Shown here: in pieces, positions 45,911-55,110 of the stretch
Layout of the letters: each line of letters opens with the position of its first letter
How positions within the stretch are numbered: position 1 is the first letter of the stretch
NCBI RefSeq assembly: GCF_900155525.1
Contig: NZ_LT706937.1
Coordinates: forward strand, 95,658-159,657
Direction of reading: 5' to 3'
Length of the DNA: 64,000 bases
From: Mailhella massiliensis
GTDB taxonomy: Bacteria; Desulfobacterota; Desulfovibrionia; Desulfovibrionales; Desulfovibrionaceae
The notes under the pieces: model-generated
Database searches by the model: none
What the model was told of the DNA's origin: nothing
The model's input: only the letters and a program-made list of their open reading frames with translations
Position numbers and translations under genes: made by a program

Positions 45911-47856
45911 GCTGCCTCCCGGATGACCCTGTCCCGCAGCGCGGGGTCGGGGTTGTTCTTTCTGATGATGTACTGATGCGCGTAGATGAAGGCGAAGATG
46001 GCGAAGCCCACGATGTCGGACCAGCCGGCGGGCCAGATGAAGATGAGCCCGCCCGCGATGAGCAGCAGGCGATAGAAGCGGGAACGCAGGGGACCGTGCA
46101 GATAGCCTTCCAGACCGGAAGCCACGCAGGCCACGCCTATGGTGGTCACCACCGTGGAATAGGCGATGTCGAACAGAGAACCGTCCATGAGAAGGCCCGG
46201 GCGGTACATGAAGACGAAGGGCACAAGGTATGCCGCAATGGAAAGCTTCACCGCCTGCACGCCCGTGCTGTTGGGGTTGCCCTCCGATATGCCTGCGGCG
46301 GCGTAGGCGGCCACGGCCACGGGCGGGGTTATGGCGGAAATGGCGGCAAAGTACACGATGAACAGGTGCGCGCCCATGAGGGAGAACTTGAATTCCAGAA
46401 GAGCAGGAGCCGCAAGCGTGGCGGTGAGCACATAGGCGGCGGGCACGGGCATGCCCATGCCGAGCACGATGCACACAAGAGCCACCATGGCGAGGCAGAG
46501 TCCGCTCTGGCCGCCCGTAGCCGCAAAAACAAGGCTCGTGAACTTGCCGCCGAGGCCGGTAAGCATGATGCCGCCTATGACCATGCCCGCAGCGGCGGAA
46601 GCGTTGGCCACGGTAAGAATGCCAAGGCAGGTCTTGCGCAGCACGCCGTAGAGTTCCTTTATGCCCATGCGGTGCCCGGGGATGAACCAGCTGACGACGA
46701 TGACGGCCAGCGTGGCGCACAGGCCCACCACGGTGGGGCTGACGCGCTGCACGATGAGGGTGACCAGAATCACGATGGGAATGAGGTAGAGCCAGTTTTC
46801 ACGCAGCACCTTGCCGGCGGGGTCCACAGGGTGTTCGTCGTCGGCGATGGGGCGCATTCCCTGCATCACGGAACGGTCGTGCACCTGAAGCATGAGCGCC
46901 ACATAGTAGATGACGGCGGGAATGGCGGCGGCAATGGCGATGTCGATATAGGGAATGCCCGCCACGTCCACCATGAGGAAGGCGGCCGTGCCCATGATGG
47001 GCGGCAGGATGGACGCGCCCGAACAGGCGGAAGCCGCCACGGCGCCCGCAAATTCCGGCGTATAGCCGAGCTTTTTCATAAGAGGAATGGTGATGCTGCC
47101 GGTGGTCACCACGTCGGAAACGGGGGAACCGGAAACGGTACCGTACAGGGCGGAGGCGATGACGCTGATCTTGGCGGGGCCGCCGCGCATACGTCCGGCG
47201 ATGGAGGCAGCAAGGCTGAAGAAGAACTTTCCGCCGCCTGCGGCGTTGAAGGTGTGGCCGAAGAGCACGAACATGAACACATAGGTGCAGGCCACGCCGA
47301 GGGGAGTGCTGAAAATGCCGTCGTAGGTGAACACCATGCGGTCGAGGAAGGTTTCCAGCGAGCAGCCGCGGTGCCCCCAGTAGCCGGGCAGGTATTTGCC
47401 TACGAAGTTGTAGGCGATGAAGACGAGGATGATGCCGAGAAGCACGGGCCCCACGGTGCGGCGCGTCACTTCAAGCACCAGCAGAACACAGGCGGAAGTG
47501 ACCACCCAGTCGGCGGGCAGCAGCGGATCGACGCCGGTCCAGCGGTTGATGATGTCCGTACCGTTCACGGTAAGGTACATGCCTATGCCGAGGCTCGCGA
47601 CGGCGAGAATGATATCCGCTACGGGCACATTCTCCGATTCCTTCGGCTCGCTCTTCACCGGAGTGAAGCAGATGAAGGTGAGCGCCACGGCAAAGGAAAC
47701 GAAAAGCCCGCGCAGGATATAGGAATCAATGAACCCGAACGGCGCGCCGTACAGTTCGATGGCGGAAAATATCAGAACAAGCACGCCGGTGATCTTCACC
47801 CACAGCGGAGACAGGTTCCTTCTGCGTCCTTCCTTGAAAAGCATTCCGAGTGTCAT
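45907..47856 (-). CDS. TRAP transporter fused permease (TAXI type)
   Basis: A 649-residue membrane protein joining the small (DctQ-like, first four segments) and large (DctM-like, 12-14 segments) TRAP subunits. YGTVSGSPVSDVVTTGSITIPLMKK and ASACSGASILPPIMGTAAFLMVD are hallmark DctM motifs, and VLGMGMPVPAAYVLTATLAAPAL follows. Fused forms pair with TAXI binding proteins, as here. It uses the Na+ gradient to import an organic anion. The ATG at 47856 has GGAG ahead; upstream in-frame codons do not look coding. Confidence 0.94.
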   Translation of the reverse strand: MTLGMLFKEGRRRNLSPLWVKITGVLVLIFSAIELYGAPFGFIDSYILRGLFVSFAVALTFICFTPVKSEPKESENVPVADIILAVASLGIGMYLTVNGTDIINRWTGVDPLLPADWVVTSACVLLVLEVTRRTVGPVLLGIILVFIAYNFVGKYLPGYWGHRGCSLETFLDRMVFTYDGIFSTPLGVACTYVFMFVLFGHTFNAAGGGKFFFSLAASIAGRMRGGPAKISVIASALYGTVSGSPVSDVVTTGSITIPLMKKLGYTPEFAGAVAASACSGASILPPIMGTAAFLMVDVAGIPYIDIAIAAAIPAVIYYVALMLQVHDRSVMQGMRPIADDEHPVDPAGKVLRENWLYLIPIVILVTLIVQRVSPTVVGLCATLAVIVVSWFIPGHRMGIKELYGVLRKTCLGILTVANASAAAGMVIGGIMLTGLGGKFTSLVFAATGGQSGLCLAMVALVCIVLGMGMPVPAAYVLTATLAAPALLEFKFSLMGAHLFIVYFAAISAITPPVAVAAYAAAGISEGNPNSTGVQAVKLSIAAYLVPFVFMYRPGLLMDGSLFDIAYSTVVTTIGVACVASGLEGYLHGPLRSRFYRLLLIAGGLIFIWPAGWSDIVGFAIFAFIYAHQYIIRKNNPDPALRDRVIREAA

Positions 47857-47963
47857 AGTTTTTCTCCGGAAAGAGAATTCTGGTAATGTGGGGACAAAAA
47901 CGTCCCTCACCGCTTCGGACACATGTTCCGGCGGCCGAAAGAACAAAACAGAGCGGGGGAATT

Positions 47964-48024
47964 TTCCTGCGGGGGAATTCCCCGCAGGAAGGGAGGCGGA
48001 AGGGAGCCTGGAATCCCTTCCGCC
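47964..48024 (-). repeat. Two adjacent hairpins between binding protein and permease genes
   Basis: TTCCTGCGGGG...CCCGCAGGAA (47964-47990) and GGCGGAAGGGA...TCCCTTCCGCC (47995-48024) form two strong stems with no T-run. They probably stabilise the upstream message or damp read-through, giving more binding protein than permease. Confidence 0.7.
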
Positions 48025-48031
48025 GGGAGGA

Positions 48032-49015
48032 CTACTTCTTCAGCTTCGCGGCATAGAACTTCTCCGCCGCAGGATGCATGGGAATGGCGGTATTGGCGGC
48101 CATGGCCTCCAGCGAGAGATCCTTCAGGTTGGAGTGCACGGTACGCAGGTAGTCGAGGTTCTGTTCCATGGCGTTCAGCACGCCTTCCACCAGTTCATCG
48201 GGCGTATCGATACTGGTGATGAGCAGAAGCTGCGTGGTTACGGTTTTGCAGTCTTCCTTCTGGAAGGGGTACGTTCCGGCGGGAATGGTGATGGAAGTGG
48301 AACCGAGTTCCCGGTTCAGCCCTTCAATGACGGACTCGTCCAGAGAAAGCAGGCGCAGGTCATGCTTCTGCCCCAGCTCGAAGAAACGGCTGGAAGGGTA
48401 CTGGCAGACTTCGATGATGGCGTCCATCTGGCCGGCGTCCCACAGATCCGTGGCTTCCGGGCCGGGAATCTTGAAAATCTTGCCGCCCCAGGAGGTGATG
48501 TCCTTATACGGGGCGCCGTACAGCTCCAGCGTTTTTTCCGACATGATGTCGATCACCGTGCCCTGACGGTTCACGGTCACCTTGAGGGGATACTTCTTGG
48601 CCTTGATGTCGGAAGCCTTCTCGATGCCGGTCTTCGCATCCACAAAGAACTGCAGGGCCTGCATGGGGTTCAGCACGGCCACAAGGCGGAGCTTGTCCAT
48701 CTTCGCCCTGAAGGGAGCCTCGCCCTTCAGAGCGCGGATGGTCAGAAGATCGCTGGCGATGCCGAACTGCACGTCGCCCTTGTTGACCATGACCTGATTG
48801 GGGCCGTCCTTGCCGGGTTCCGTGGTCACGCGCGCGCCCTCAAAGCTGCGGCGGACGGTTTCCCCCACACCTTCGGTAATGATGGCCCAGAGGCCGCCGG
48901 AACCGCCGCCCACAATGGTCATGTCATGGCTTGCCGCACGGCAGGTCGCGGCGGAAGGAAGGGCGAAAACACCCGCCATGAAAAGACTCAGGCATGTTCT
49001 GGTAAGAGAGTTCAT
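48032..49015 (-). CDS. TAXI family TRAP solute-binding protein
   Basis: A 327-residue periplasmic protein with a Sec signal (MNSLTRTCLSLFMAGVFALP ... CRAAS). MTIVGGGSGGLWAIITEGVGE is the TAXI N-terminal signature, DVQFGIASDLLTIRALKGE follows, and DLWDAGQMDAIIEV and AAAEKFYAAKLKK-like PAAEKFYAAKLKK close the fold. TAXI proteins bind glutamate, 2-oxoglutarate or other organic anions; the ligand here is unknown. AGGAGGGATGT precedes the ATG at 49015. First gene of the operon, divergent from lysR. Confidence 0.93.
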   Translation of the reverse strand: MNSLTRTCLSLFMAGVFALPSAATCRAASHDMTIVGGGSGGLWAIITEGVGETVRRSFEGARVTTEPGKDGPNQVMVNKGDVQFGIASDLLTIRALKGEAPFRAKMDKLRLVAVLNPMQALQFFVDAKTGIEKASDIKAKKYPLKVTVNRQGTVIDIMSEKTLELYGAPYKDITSWGGKIFKIPGPEATDLWDAGQMDAIIEVCQYPSSRFFELGQKHDLRLLSLDESVIEGLNRELGSTSITIPAGTYPFQKEDCKTVTTQLLLITSIDTPDELVEGVLNAMEQNLDYLRTVHSNLKDLSLEAMAANTAIPMHPAAEKFYAAKLKK

Positions 49016-49090
49016 ACATCCCTCCTGGTGAAAATTTTCATATATCATCTTGTAATGAAAAATAGACAGGAGGAAAAATATCTTTTAGTC

Positions 49091-49124
49091 TCGAAAATCA
49101 TATCGAAAAGAAATAGATCGAAAG
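49091..49124. promoter_or_regulatory. TCGAAA direct repeats in the lysR/TAXI divergent region
   Basis: TCGAAAA at 49091 and 49103 and TCGAAAG at 49118 stand in a very AT-rich 230-bp gap between the divergent genes. Repeats here are candidate binding sites for the LysR regulator, though the classic T-N11-A dyad is not obvious. Confidence 0.4.
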
Positions 49125-49244
49125 TATTGTTTTCAATAATTTCAGTAGAATGCATAAAAAAACTCTTTCTTAAAACTATTTTTCTCATGGCTTCGCCATA
49201 CAGCCCCGCCCCGGGAGTTTCCCCGTAAGAACTTGGAGAAAGTC

Positions 49245-50174
49245 ATGGATTTCAAAAGGTTGGAATACTTCTGCTCGCTTGTGGAATTCGGTTCGTTCAG
49301 CAAGGCGGCCACTTCCCTTCACATTTCGCAGCCTCCGCTTTCCCAGCGGATCAAGGAACTGGAGGAGGAGCTCGGCGTTACGCTCATCCACCGCACCAGC
49401 CGGAGCTTTCAGATCACTCCTGCGGGGGAGGAACTCTATCACCGCGCCCAGTTCATCCTTTCCTACATTCACGCCTTTGAGAAAGATTTTCTGCGCAGCG
49501 GCGATCCTGTTTCCGGTCATGTACGCATAGGCGTATGCCCGCCTTGCAATTCCTTCATGCTTGAGGCTCTGCCGGAACTGCAGAAGCTGTACCCGCAGCT
49601 TACCTACAGGCTCTGGCTCATGGACAATCAGAGTCTGGAACGGCACATGCAGGAAGTGCATCTGGATCTGTGCCTGGCGCAGCTTCCGCTCAAGAATCAG
49701 AACTACCGGATCATTCCTCTGCGTTCCTCACACTACTGCGCGCTTTACGGCTCCGGCCTTGCCGCTCCCCGCAAAAAAAGCGTGCGCCCTGCCGACCTGA
49801 AGGATGTGCCGCTGCTTCTTTCCCGCCGCAGAGACGACGGCGGCAGCTACAACCAGATCATGAAAACCTTCCAGAAGGAAGGAATCGTGCCGCAGGTCTT
49901 TGCCGACACGCAGGATGTGCGCATCATGGTGGAACTTCTCAGCCGGGGGCTGAACGCCGCCGCCATTCTGCCGGAAAGCGAAGTCCCGAAGAACTGCACT
50001 CTGGAATGCCGGAGGGTGCACTTCAGCGAGCTGTGCACCCTGCCCGTCATTCTGGTGCTCAGACAGGCGTACATTTCCCACGCGGCGTACCGTGTCATCC
50101 AGTTTCTCTACGAACGCTTCCGCTCCCCGGAAGACAGGAAGGATCATCTCTCCCAGCTCTTCAGTGAAGAATGA
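49245..50174 (+). CDS. LysR-family transcriptional regulator
   Basis: A 309-residue regulator. The N-terminal winged HTH is typical (MDFKRLEYFCSLVEFGSFSK, AATSLHISQPPLSQRIKELEEEL, then HRTSRSFQITPAG), and the C-terminal co-inducer domain begins VRIGVCPPCNSFML. It is divergent from the TAXI-TRAP operon and probably controls it in response to the substrate. The ATG at 49245 has GGAG 7 bases ahead; a TTG at 49233 would add four residues. Its stop (50172-50174) directly abuts the last CRISPR repeat. Confidence 0.92.
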   Translation: MDFKRLEYFCSLVEFGSFSKAATSLHISQPPLSQRIKELEEELGVTLIHRTSRSFQITPAGEELYHRAQFILSYIHAFEKDFLRSGDPVSGHVRIGVCPPCNSFMLEALPELQKLYPQLTYRLWLMDNQSLERHMQEVHLDLCLAQLPLKNQNYRIIPLRSSHYCALYGSGLAAPRKKSVRPADLKDVPLLLSRRRDDGGSYNQIMKTFQKEGIVPQVFADTQDVRIMVELLSRGLNAAAILPESEVPKNCTLECRRVHFSELCTLPVILVLRQAYISHAAYRVIQFLYERFRSPEDRKDHLSQLFSEE

Positions 50175-51582
50175 TCTCGATACCGCCTGCGCGGCGGATA
50201 ACTTTCTCACCATGGCAGGAGTGACAATCCTGCACTTCTAAACCGCCTGCGCGGCGGATAACGTGATCGCAACCTGCATCCGTTTTCTGTGTGGCTTCTA
50301 AACCGCCTGCGCGGCGGATAACAGCAGGAGCCGCAGAAATGAGCGGTGCGGACTCTTCTAAACCGCCTGCGCGGCGGATAACGACTACGGCAGGCTCGAC
50401 GTGGACACGACCACCTTCTAAACCGCCTGCGCGGCGGATAACTCTTGATGAACCATCGCACGGGGTATGATCGTCTTCTAAACCGCCTGCGCGGCGGATA
50501 ACGTTCTTCTGCGTGCTCTCGAAGTTATCAATGGCTTCTAAACCGCCTGCGCGGCGGATAACTCCCGCCGCCCCAGTCTGCGCTTCATCGGCAACTTCTA
50601 AACCGCCTGCGCGGCGGATAACTTTCCGCCCATATCCACGGGCGTGATGGCATACTTCTAAACCGCCTGCGCGGCGGATAACGGCATATACGTTATAGCC
50701 GTTTTCCAGCAGCTCTTCTAAACCGCCTGCGCGGCGGATAACACGCCGAAGTGGGAGCCGAAGCCGGGGGAACTCTTCTAAACCGCCTGCGCGGCGGATA
50801 ACACCATTGCCATGATGGAATCGCGCATGGAGTTCTTCTAAACCGCCTGCGCGGCGGATAACATCCCCTTTAGCAAACAAGGGATGCTTCTGACCTTCTA
50901 AACCGCCTGCGCGGCGGATAACGGTGGTGCAAGGCAGGCCCTGTCTGTCGTGATCTTCTAAACCGCCTGCGCGGCGGATAACGCAAGCTGCACGCGACGC
51001 TGTGCGAAGCTGTACTTCTAAACCGCCTGCGCGGCGGATAACTGGGGCCCATTCCGTTCTTTGTTGGCGTTGTCCTTCTAAACCGCCTGCGCGGCGGATA
51101 ACTCACTACGTTCGAGTGTTTGTCGCCAAAAGTACTTCTAAACCGCCTGCGCGGCGGATAACGCTCCCACGTTGCCCGTGGTGCGCGGCATGGCCTTCTA
51201 AACCGCCTGCGCGGCGGATAACAAGGTGGTGTCCACCCAGACGGGCACGTTCACCTTCTAAACCGCCTGCGCGGCGGATAACTACACCATGCAGGGCATC
51301 CAGAACGTCGAGCACTTCTAAACCGCCTGCGCGGCGGATAACGTTTTCCATTTCGTGCATGGCAGGACACTTCACTTCTAAACCGCCTGCGCGGCGGATA
51401 ACCAGCCGTCCATACTGCGCTTGTCCTTCCCCTCCTTCTAAACCGCCTGCGCGGCGGATAACATCAAAGAAGAGCGCAGCGTCGATAAGGTCATCTTCTA
51501 AACCGCCTGCGCGGCGGATAACAGCAGGCGGCGCAGGTGCTCGGCAGCGAGGAACTTCTAAACCGCCTGCGCGGCGGATAAC
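50175..51582 (-). CRISPR. Type I-F CRISPR array: 24 repeats, 23 spacers
   Basis: The 28-bp repeat is CTTCTAAACCGCC / TGCGCGGCGGATAAC on the plus strand, and it recurs every 60 bp, so every spacer has 32 bp. Twenty-three copies (50235-51582) are identical. The copy at 50175-50202 is degenerate in its first seven bases, marking the old, trailer end. The leader therefore lies at 51583 and beyond, beside cas1, and the array is transcribed leftwards as GTTATCCGCC...TTAGAAG. The repeat hairpin (CCGCCTGCGCGGCGG) and 28/32 geometry fit the Csy4-processed I-F class. Confidence 0.99.
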
Positions 51583-51680
51583 TAGAGCTTTCTGCTAAAA
51601 AATTCTGTTATTTCAGCATACGGCGACACTTTTTGCCTAAAAGTCTTCCCCATTGAGGGTATCCACATATCATACTTATA
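51583..51680 (-). promoter_or_regulatory. CRISPR leader
   Basis: About 98 bp of AT-rich sequence between the youngest repeat and the cas1 stop. It should carry the array promoter and integration signals. No exact IHF site was picked out. Confidence 0.6.
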
Positions 51681-52634
51681 TTATTGAACTTTTTTACAAG
51701 CTTTCTCCATGAAGTCAAAAAGAAAGTCCAACACCTCCTTTTCCTGACACAAATCTATAAGACTCAGACGGAACTCCTGCGGAGAAGCCCCCTTCTGAGC
51801 GCATTCAAACGCCAGCGGCATAACCAGGGCATCCTTGATGATATCGGCCAGATCGAACACCAGCGCGCCCCGACGTGTCTTGCCGTGCAGCACCGGCATG
51901 GCAAAGCTGATCCCCAGTCCGCAAAGAACTACCGACGCATAGCCATAGGCTATGTAATTGCCATGATCCAGAAAACCATTGCAGATATCTGCAAGAGAAG
52001 AAGATGCTCTTTTTCCTTCCTCTCTTTTAAAGGGAAAACCGTGCCCTCCGGCAAGATCGGCGTACAGGCGTCTGGCCCAGCGAGCTTCCACAAGCAACAG
52101 CTCCTGCGTTCCCTCTGCCCGACTCAACTCCGCATCCACCTGCTGCCGAAGCGCCTCTGAAACAGATATGCCAAGCTGAGACAAAGAGATATTATCCCGC
52201 CAGGCTTCCGCCGTCAGCCTCACTCGCTCCTTCAGGAAATACCGGGCCAGTTCCAGTCTTTTCTCTTCCTGAAACCAGAGCCTGCTCCACTCCTGCATAT
52301 AGTGAGTCGGGCGATACTCACTTTGCGGGACAAGAAAGACCGGATCAACCGCCCCCGACAAAGGGGAACCTCCAGACCCGCAAAATCCCACCAGTACCTG
52401 CGATGCCGCCAGCCTGCGCATCGCGGCATCGGTAATGGAAGTCCCCTTTCCCAGCAGCAGAAAGGCCGTATTCCGCTCGGGAATGTTGAATATCTGTTCG
52501 AACTCGCCGCCGTCATCCGTAAGATAAACAACACGTTCATCCTGCTGTATTACCCGCGCGTGCTCCAAATAAAAGACATTGGCCCTTTTGGAAAGCATAA
52601 GCGGGCGGGGTTCCGTTTTATTTCTCAAAGCCAT
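51681..52634 (-). CDS. cas1: CRISPR-associated endonuclease Cas1, I-F type
   Basis: A 317-residue integrase. PLMLSKRANVFYLEHARVIQ is the start signature of I-F Cas1, and the active-site region includes LLLVEARWARRLYA (Glu), YGYASVVLCGLGIS, MPVLHGKTRRGALVFDLAD (His, Asp). It inserts new spacers with the Cas2 domain of Cas2-3. The ATG at 52634 overlaps cas6f by 10 bp and has GGAG ahead. Being the last cas gene, next to the leader, is unusual: I-F operons usually begin with cas1. Confidence 0.95.
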   Translation of the reverse strand: MALRNKTEPRPLMLSKRANVFYLEHARVIQQDERVVYLTDDGGEFEQIFNIPERNTAFLLLGKGTSITDAAMRRLAASQVLVGFCGSGGSPLSGAVDPVFLVPQSEYRPTHYMQEWSRLWFQEEKRLELARYFLKERVRLTAEAWRDNISLSQLGISVSEALRQQVDAELSRAEGTQELLLVEARWARRLYADLAGGHGFPFKREEGKRASSSLADICNGFLDHGNYIAYGYASVVLCGLGISFAMPVLHGKTRRGALVFDLADIIKDALVMPLAFECAQKGASPQEFRLSLIDLCQEKEVLDFLFDFMEKACKKVQ

Positions 52635-53206
52635 GGCAGCTCCGGCAGGCAGAACCGGTGTTCTGCTCCGCAGAATCCGTACCCGTTGGGGACGCACTCC
52701 CCAGTGGGAGCTTCTCCTTCCATACGCCGCACATGCAGAGAAAAACGGCTCTTATTGCTGCCGCTTCTGAGTATGAAGAATACCAGCCCCTCCGCTCTTG
52801 CCTGTCTCATGCGCCTCTCGCGCAAAAGGCCATGCTCCGCGCCTTCATGCCTGTCACTGGCAAGCGTAGGAATGCGAAACCGCGAATGACTGAACCATGG
52901 GCCGGTAAAATCTTCCGGTACTCTGCGGGGGATTTCGCAGCGCCCATAATCTCTGAACCACGGAAAGGCGGCAAGCTCCCGCTGAAGCAGCTCAAGATCT
53001 TCACGGTCGGACGCAAACACCCGCAGCTGCCCCGCCCTCTCCGCCACGCTGCCCGGCGAGGGTACGGCTACGGCAAAGAGCCCTTTTTTTTGAGAAAAAA
53101 CACTGTGCAGGCAGGCCAGAATACGGCCCCGCATGAAGGCCGCGCTCATACCGGAATCCTCGCCCTCCACTATCGGAGAAAGCGTGCAGTACCATAACGG
53201 CTTCAT
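52625..53206 (-). CDS. cas6f: crRNA endoribonuclease Cas6f (Csy4)
   Basis: A 193-residue RNase that cuts each repeat hairpin. ILACLHSVFSQKKGLFAVA has the candidate catalytic His (H34), and the C-terminal SGSNKSRFSLHVRRMEG is the Arg-rich RNA helix. NGYGFCGAEHRFCLPELPWL ends it. The ATG at 53206 lies 2 bp from the cas7f stop. It stays bound to the crRNA 3' handle in Cascade. Confidence 0.93.
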   Translation of the reverse strand: MKPLWYCTLSPIVEGEDSGMSAAFMRGRILACLHSVFSQKKGLFAVAVPSPGSVAERAGQLRVFASDREDLELLQRELAAFPWFRDYGRCEIPRRVPEDFTGPWFSHSRFRIPTLASDRHEGAEHGLLRERRMRQARAEGLVFFILRSGSNKSRFSLHVRRMEGEAPTGECVPNGYGFCGAEHRFCLPELPWL

Positions 53207-53208
53207 CT

Positions 53209-54267
53209 CTAATCGCTCCCGGAAAAAACGCCGCCACGGATAAGACATGCCAGCAGGAACTGCCCTTCATCCGAAAGCGGATCAAGCTCCGCCACACGCA
53301 ACAGCAGCTTGAAACCGGAAGCATCCCCCTGGTTACGGAAAAACAGTTGAGCATCCAGACTTGCGCCGTTGGGCTCTACAGGAATGGGAATATTTCTTTC
53401 CGTAAAACCGGGATACCATGTGTCTACTGTACGCAGCGCATTGCCGATTTTCTGATCACGCAGCGCCGCCTGCCCCATGATGCGCACGGCATGCCTGTCC
53501 TGCTCTCCGGCAACCGCCCCCACGCAGTACAGGGGGCGTGCAAAACCACGAGCCTTGTTCTCCAGATAGTTCTGAGAAGGAAATACCTCTACGGGGCCCT
53601 CCATGCCGAAATCCATACGGGCGGTCACCCGCAGCGTTGCATGGGTGTCGCCCTTCCAGCCGCGGGCCAGTACCGATGCCGCCTTTTTCTCATCTTCGCT
53701 GAAGTCGGTAAAAGAATGCAGCGGGATACTGAGCGCATCAAATATGCAGGACGATCCTTCGGGCATATCCACTCGCACGGAAACCGCGGCAGCTGCGGCA
53801 CGGTTGCGCCATAAAAAACGGCCGTTGGCAATGTTACGGACATAGCGCAGGGCCAGCCTGTCCAGAGCATCCCCGGCTTTGGCCCCGGCAAGGAAGGTTC
53901 GGATCTCCTCCTTGAAGGCAAGGATCTCCTTCATATCGTCTTTCTGTCCGGGCGCACAGGCAAAAAGAGCCTTGTCTACATCCACACCGCGCAGAGAAAA
54001 ACGAACCTGAGCAGCCACGGATCCGGCGGCGGTTTTAGCGCTGTCGGTAGTCTGAATATTGGAAACTTCCTCGCGCTTGGCGCTTGCGGCAGATTCCGCC
54101 CCCTTTTTACTTGCCTTGTTCACATTCTGCGTTCCCCGTATGCCGTGCCTCATCACAGGCAGAGGAACAACACTTCCATCCTTCATTTCACTGTAAAAAA
54201 GGCCGTCCGTCATCACAAGACAACGCTGAAACGACAATACCCCGGGAAGTTTCTTTATTTTTGCCAT
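53209..54267 (-). CDS. cas7f: Cascade backbone subunit Cas7f (Csy3)
   Basis: A 352-residue RAMP protein. LPGVLSFQRCLVMTDGLFYSEM opens the family fold, SIQTTD-like SNIQTTDSAKTA and RYVRNIANGRFLWRNRAAAA follow, and VFPSQNYLENKARGFARPLY closes the core. Six copies usually coat the spacer part of the crRNA. A Lys/Ser/Ala-rich insertion lies at about 50-75. It follows cas5f by 9 bp. Confidence 0.95.
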   Translation of the reverse strand: MAKIKKLPGVLSFQRCLVMTDGLFYSEMKDGSVVPLPVMRHGIRGTQNVNKASKKGAESAASAKREEVSNIQTTDSAKTAAGSVAAQVRFSLRGVDVDKALFACAPGQKDDMKEILAFKEEIRTFLAGAKAGDALDRLALRYVRNIANGRFLWRNRAAAAAVSVRVDMPEGSSCIFDALSIPLHSFTDFSEDEKKAASVLARGWKGDTHATLRVTARMDFGMEGPVEVFPSQNYLENKARGFARPLYCVGAVAGEQDRHAVRIMGQAALRDQKIGNALRTVDTWYPGFTERNIPIPVEPNGASLDAQLFFRNQGDASGFKLLLRVAELDPLSDEGQFLLACLIRGGVFSGSD

Positions 54268-54276
54268 ATCTGCTCC

Positions 54277-55110
54277 TTACCACTCATTATATGCTTCCTT
54301 GTCCTGCTGAAGGACAAATACGTCGCCAGCCTCTTCCGGCCACAGAGGACGCCACAGGGCGTCTTCCGCATCATTTTCCCGCAGCCACGATCTCAGGGAA
54401 CAGTACTGCACCATACCTACAAGGGGCTCGGCAAACGCATGCAGAAAACCGTTTCTGGCTCCGGCTCTGTGCTCAAACGGAGTAACGGCAGCATACCCTA
54501 CGCAGGCTGCAGCAAGCCAGGTATTCCCTTTTTCCGCATCCGGAGCTGCCCCCAGAGCCTCCACCAGAAGTGCAGCCTGATCTTTCCCCTTTCCTTCAAG
54601 CATATCCCTGCGATCCGTCAGCACATAGCCGCCGCCAAGACAGCGCAATGCATCATCCATACTGCGATACTCGCCGACAGGTCCGTGACGTATGATACTG
54701 CCGCCCGCAAAATGCGCATTATGCAAAAATATCTCGGCCGCGCGCATGTCCTCCATGTTTTCCATCTCCCATATCATGCTGACGCTCATGTGTGCGCAGG
54801 CGACGGGCTGAAGGGAAAGCGCATGTTCATTTTTGGAAGAATAATCTTTTCCTCTGGACGAACTGCCGAAGGTAAACGCCGCTCCCCGCCTCTGCTGCGG
54901 AGAAAAAACGCCGAAAAAACTCTGCCCCAGAGGTTCACGGTCATGATGAATGAAGGCAACGCCCGTTACCTTCGCACCTCCGCCCACATGATGGCACAGC
55001 GCTTCGCCAAGACCATACGCTGCGCACAGAGGCGGCCCGCCCATAAGAAAGGATGCCGACATCATATTGGCAGCCTGTACGCGTATACGGGGAAAAACAA
55101 GATATTTCAT
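54277..55110 (-). CDS. cas5f: Cascade subunit Cas5f (Csy2)
   Basis: A 277-residue protein that caps the 5' handle of the crRNA. KYLVFPRIRVQAANMMSASFLMGGPP matches Csy2, and VTGVAFIHHDREPLGQSFFGVFSPQQ and WLAAACVGYAAVTPFEHR follow the family. The ATG at 55110 overlaps the cas8f stop by 4 bp (ATGA). It is somewhat shorter than the usual 300 or so residues. Confidence 0.92.
   Translation of the reverse strand: MKYLVFPRIRVQAANMMSASFLMGGPPLCAAYGLGEALCHHVGGGAKVTGVAFIHHDREPLGQSFFGVFSPQQRRGAAFTFGSSSRGKDYSSKNEHALSLQPVACAHMSVSMIWEMENMEDMRAAEIFLHNAHFAGGSIIRHGPVGEYRSMDDALRCLGGGYVLTDRRDMLEGKGKDQAALLVEALGAAPDAEKGNTWLAAACVGYAAVTPFEHRAGARNGFLHAFAEPLVGMVQYCSLRSWLRENDAEDALWRPLWPEEAGDVFVLQQDKEAYNEW

Noticed and set aside
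50161-51598. Open frames encoding repeated VIRRAGGLE or SKPPARRIT peptides
   Set aside because: They are CRISPR repeats read as protein. The 60-bp period is a multiple of three, so frames stay open.
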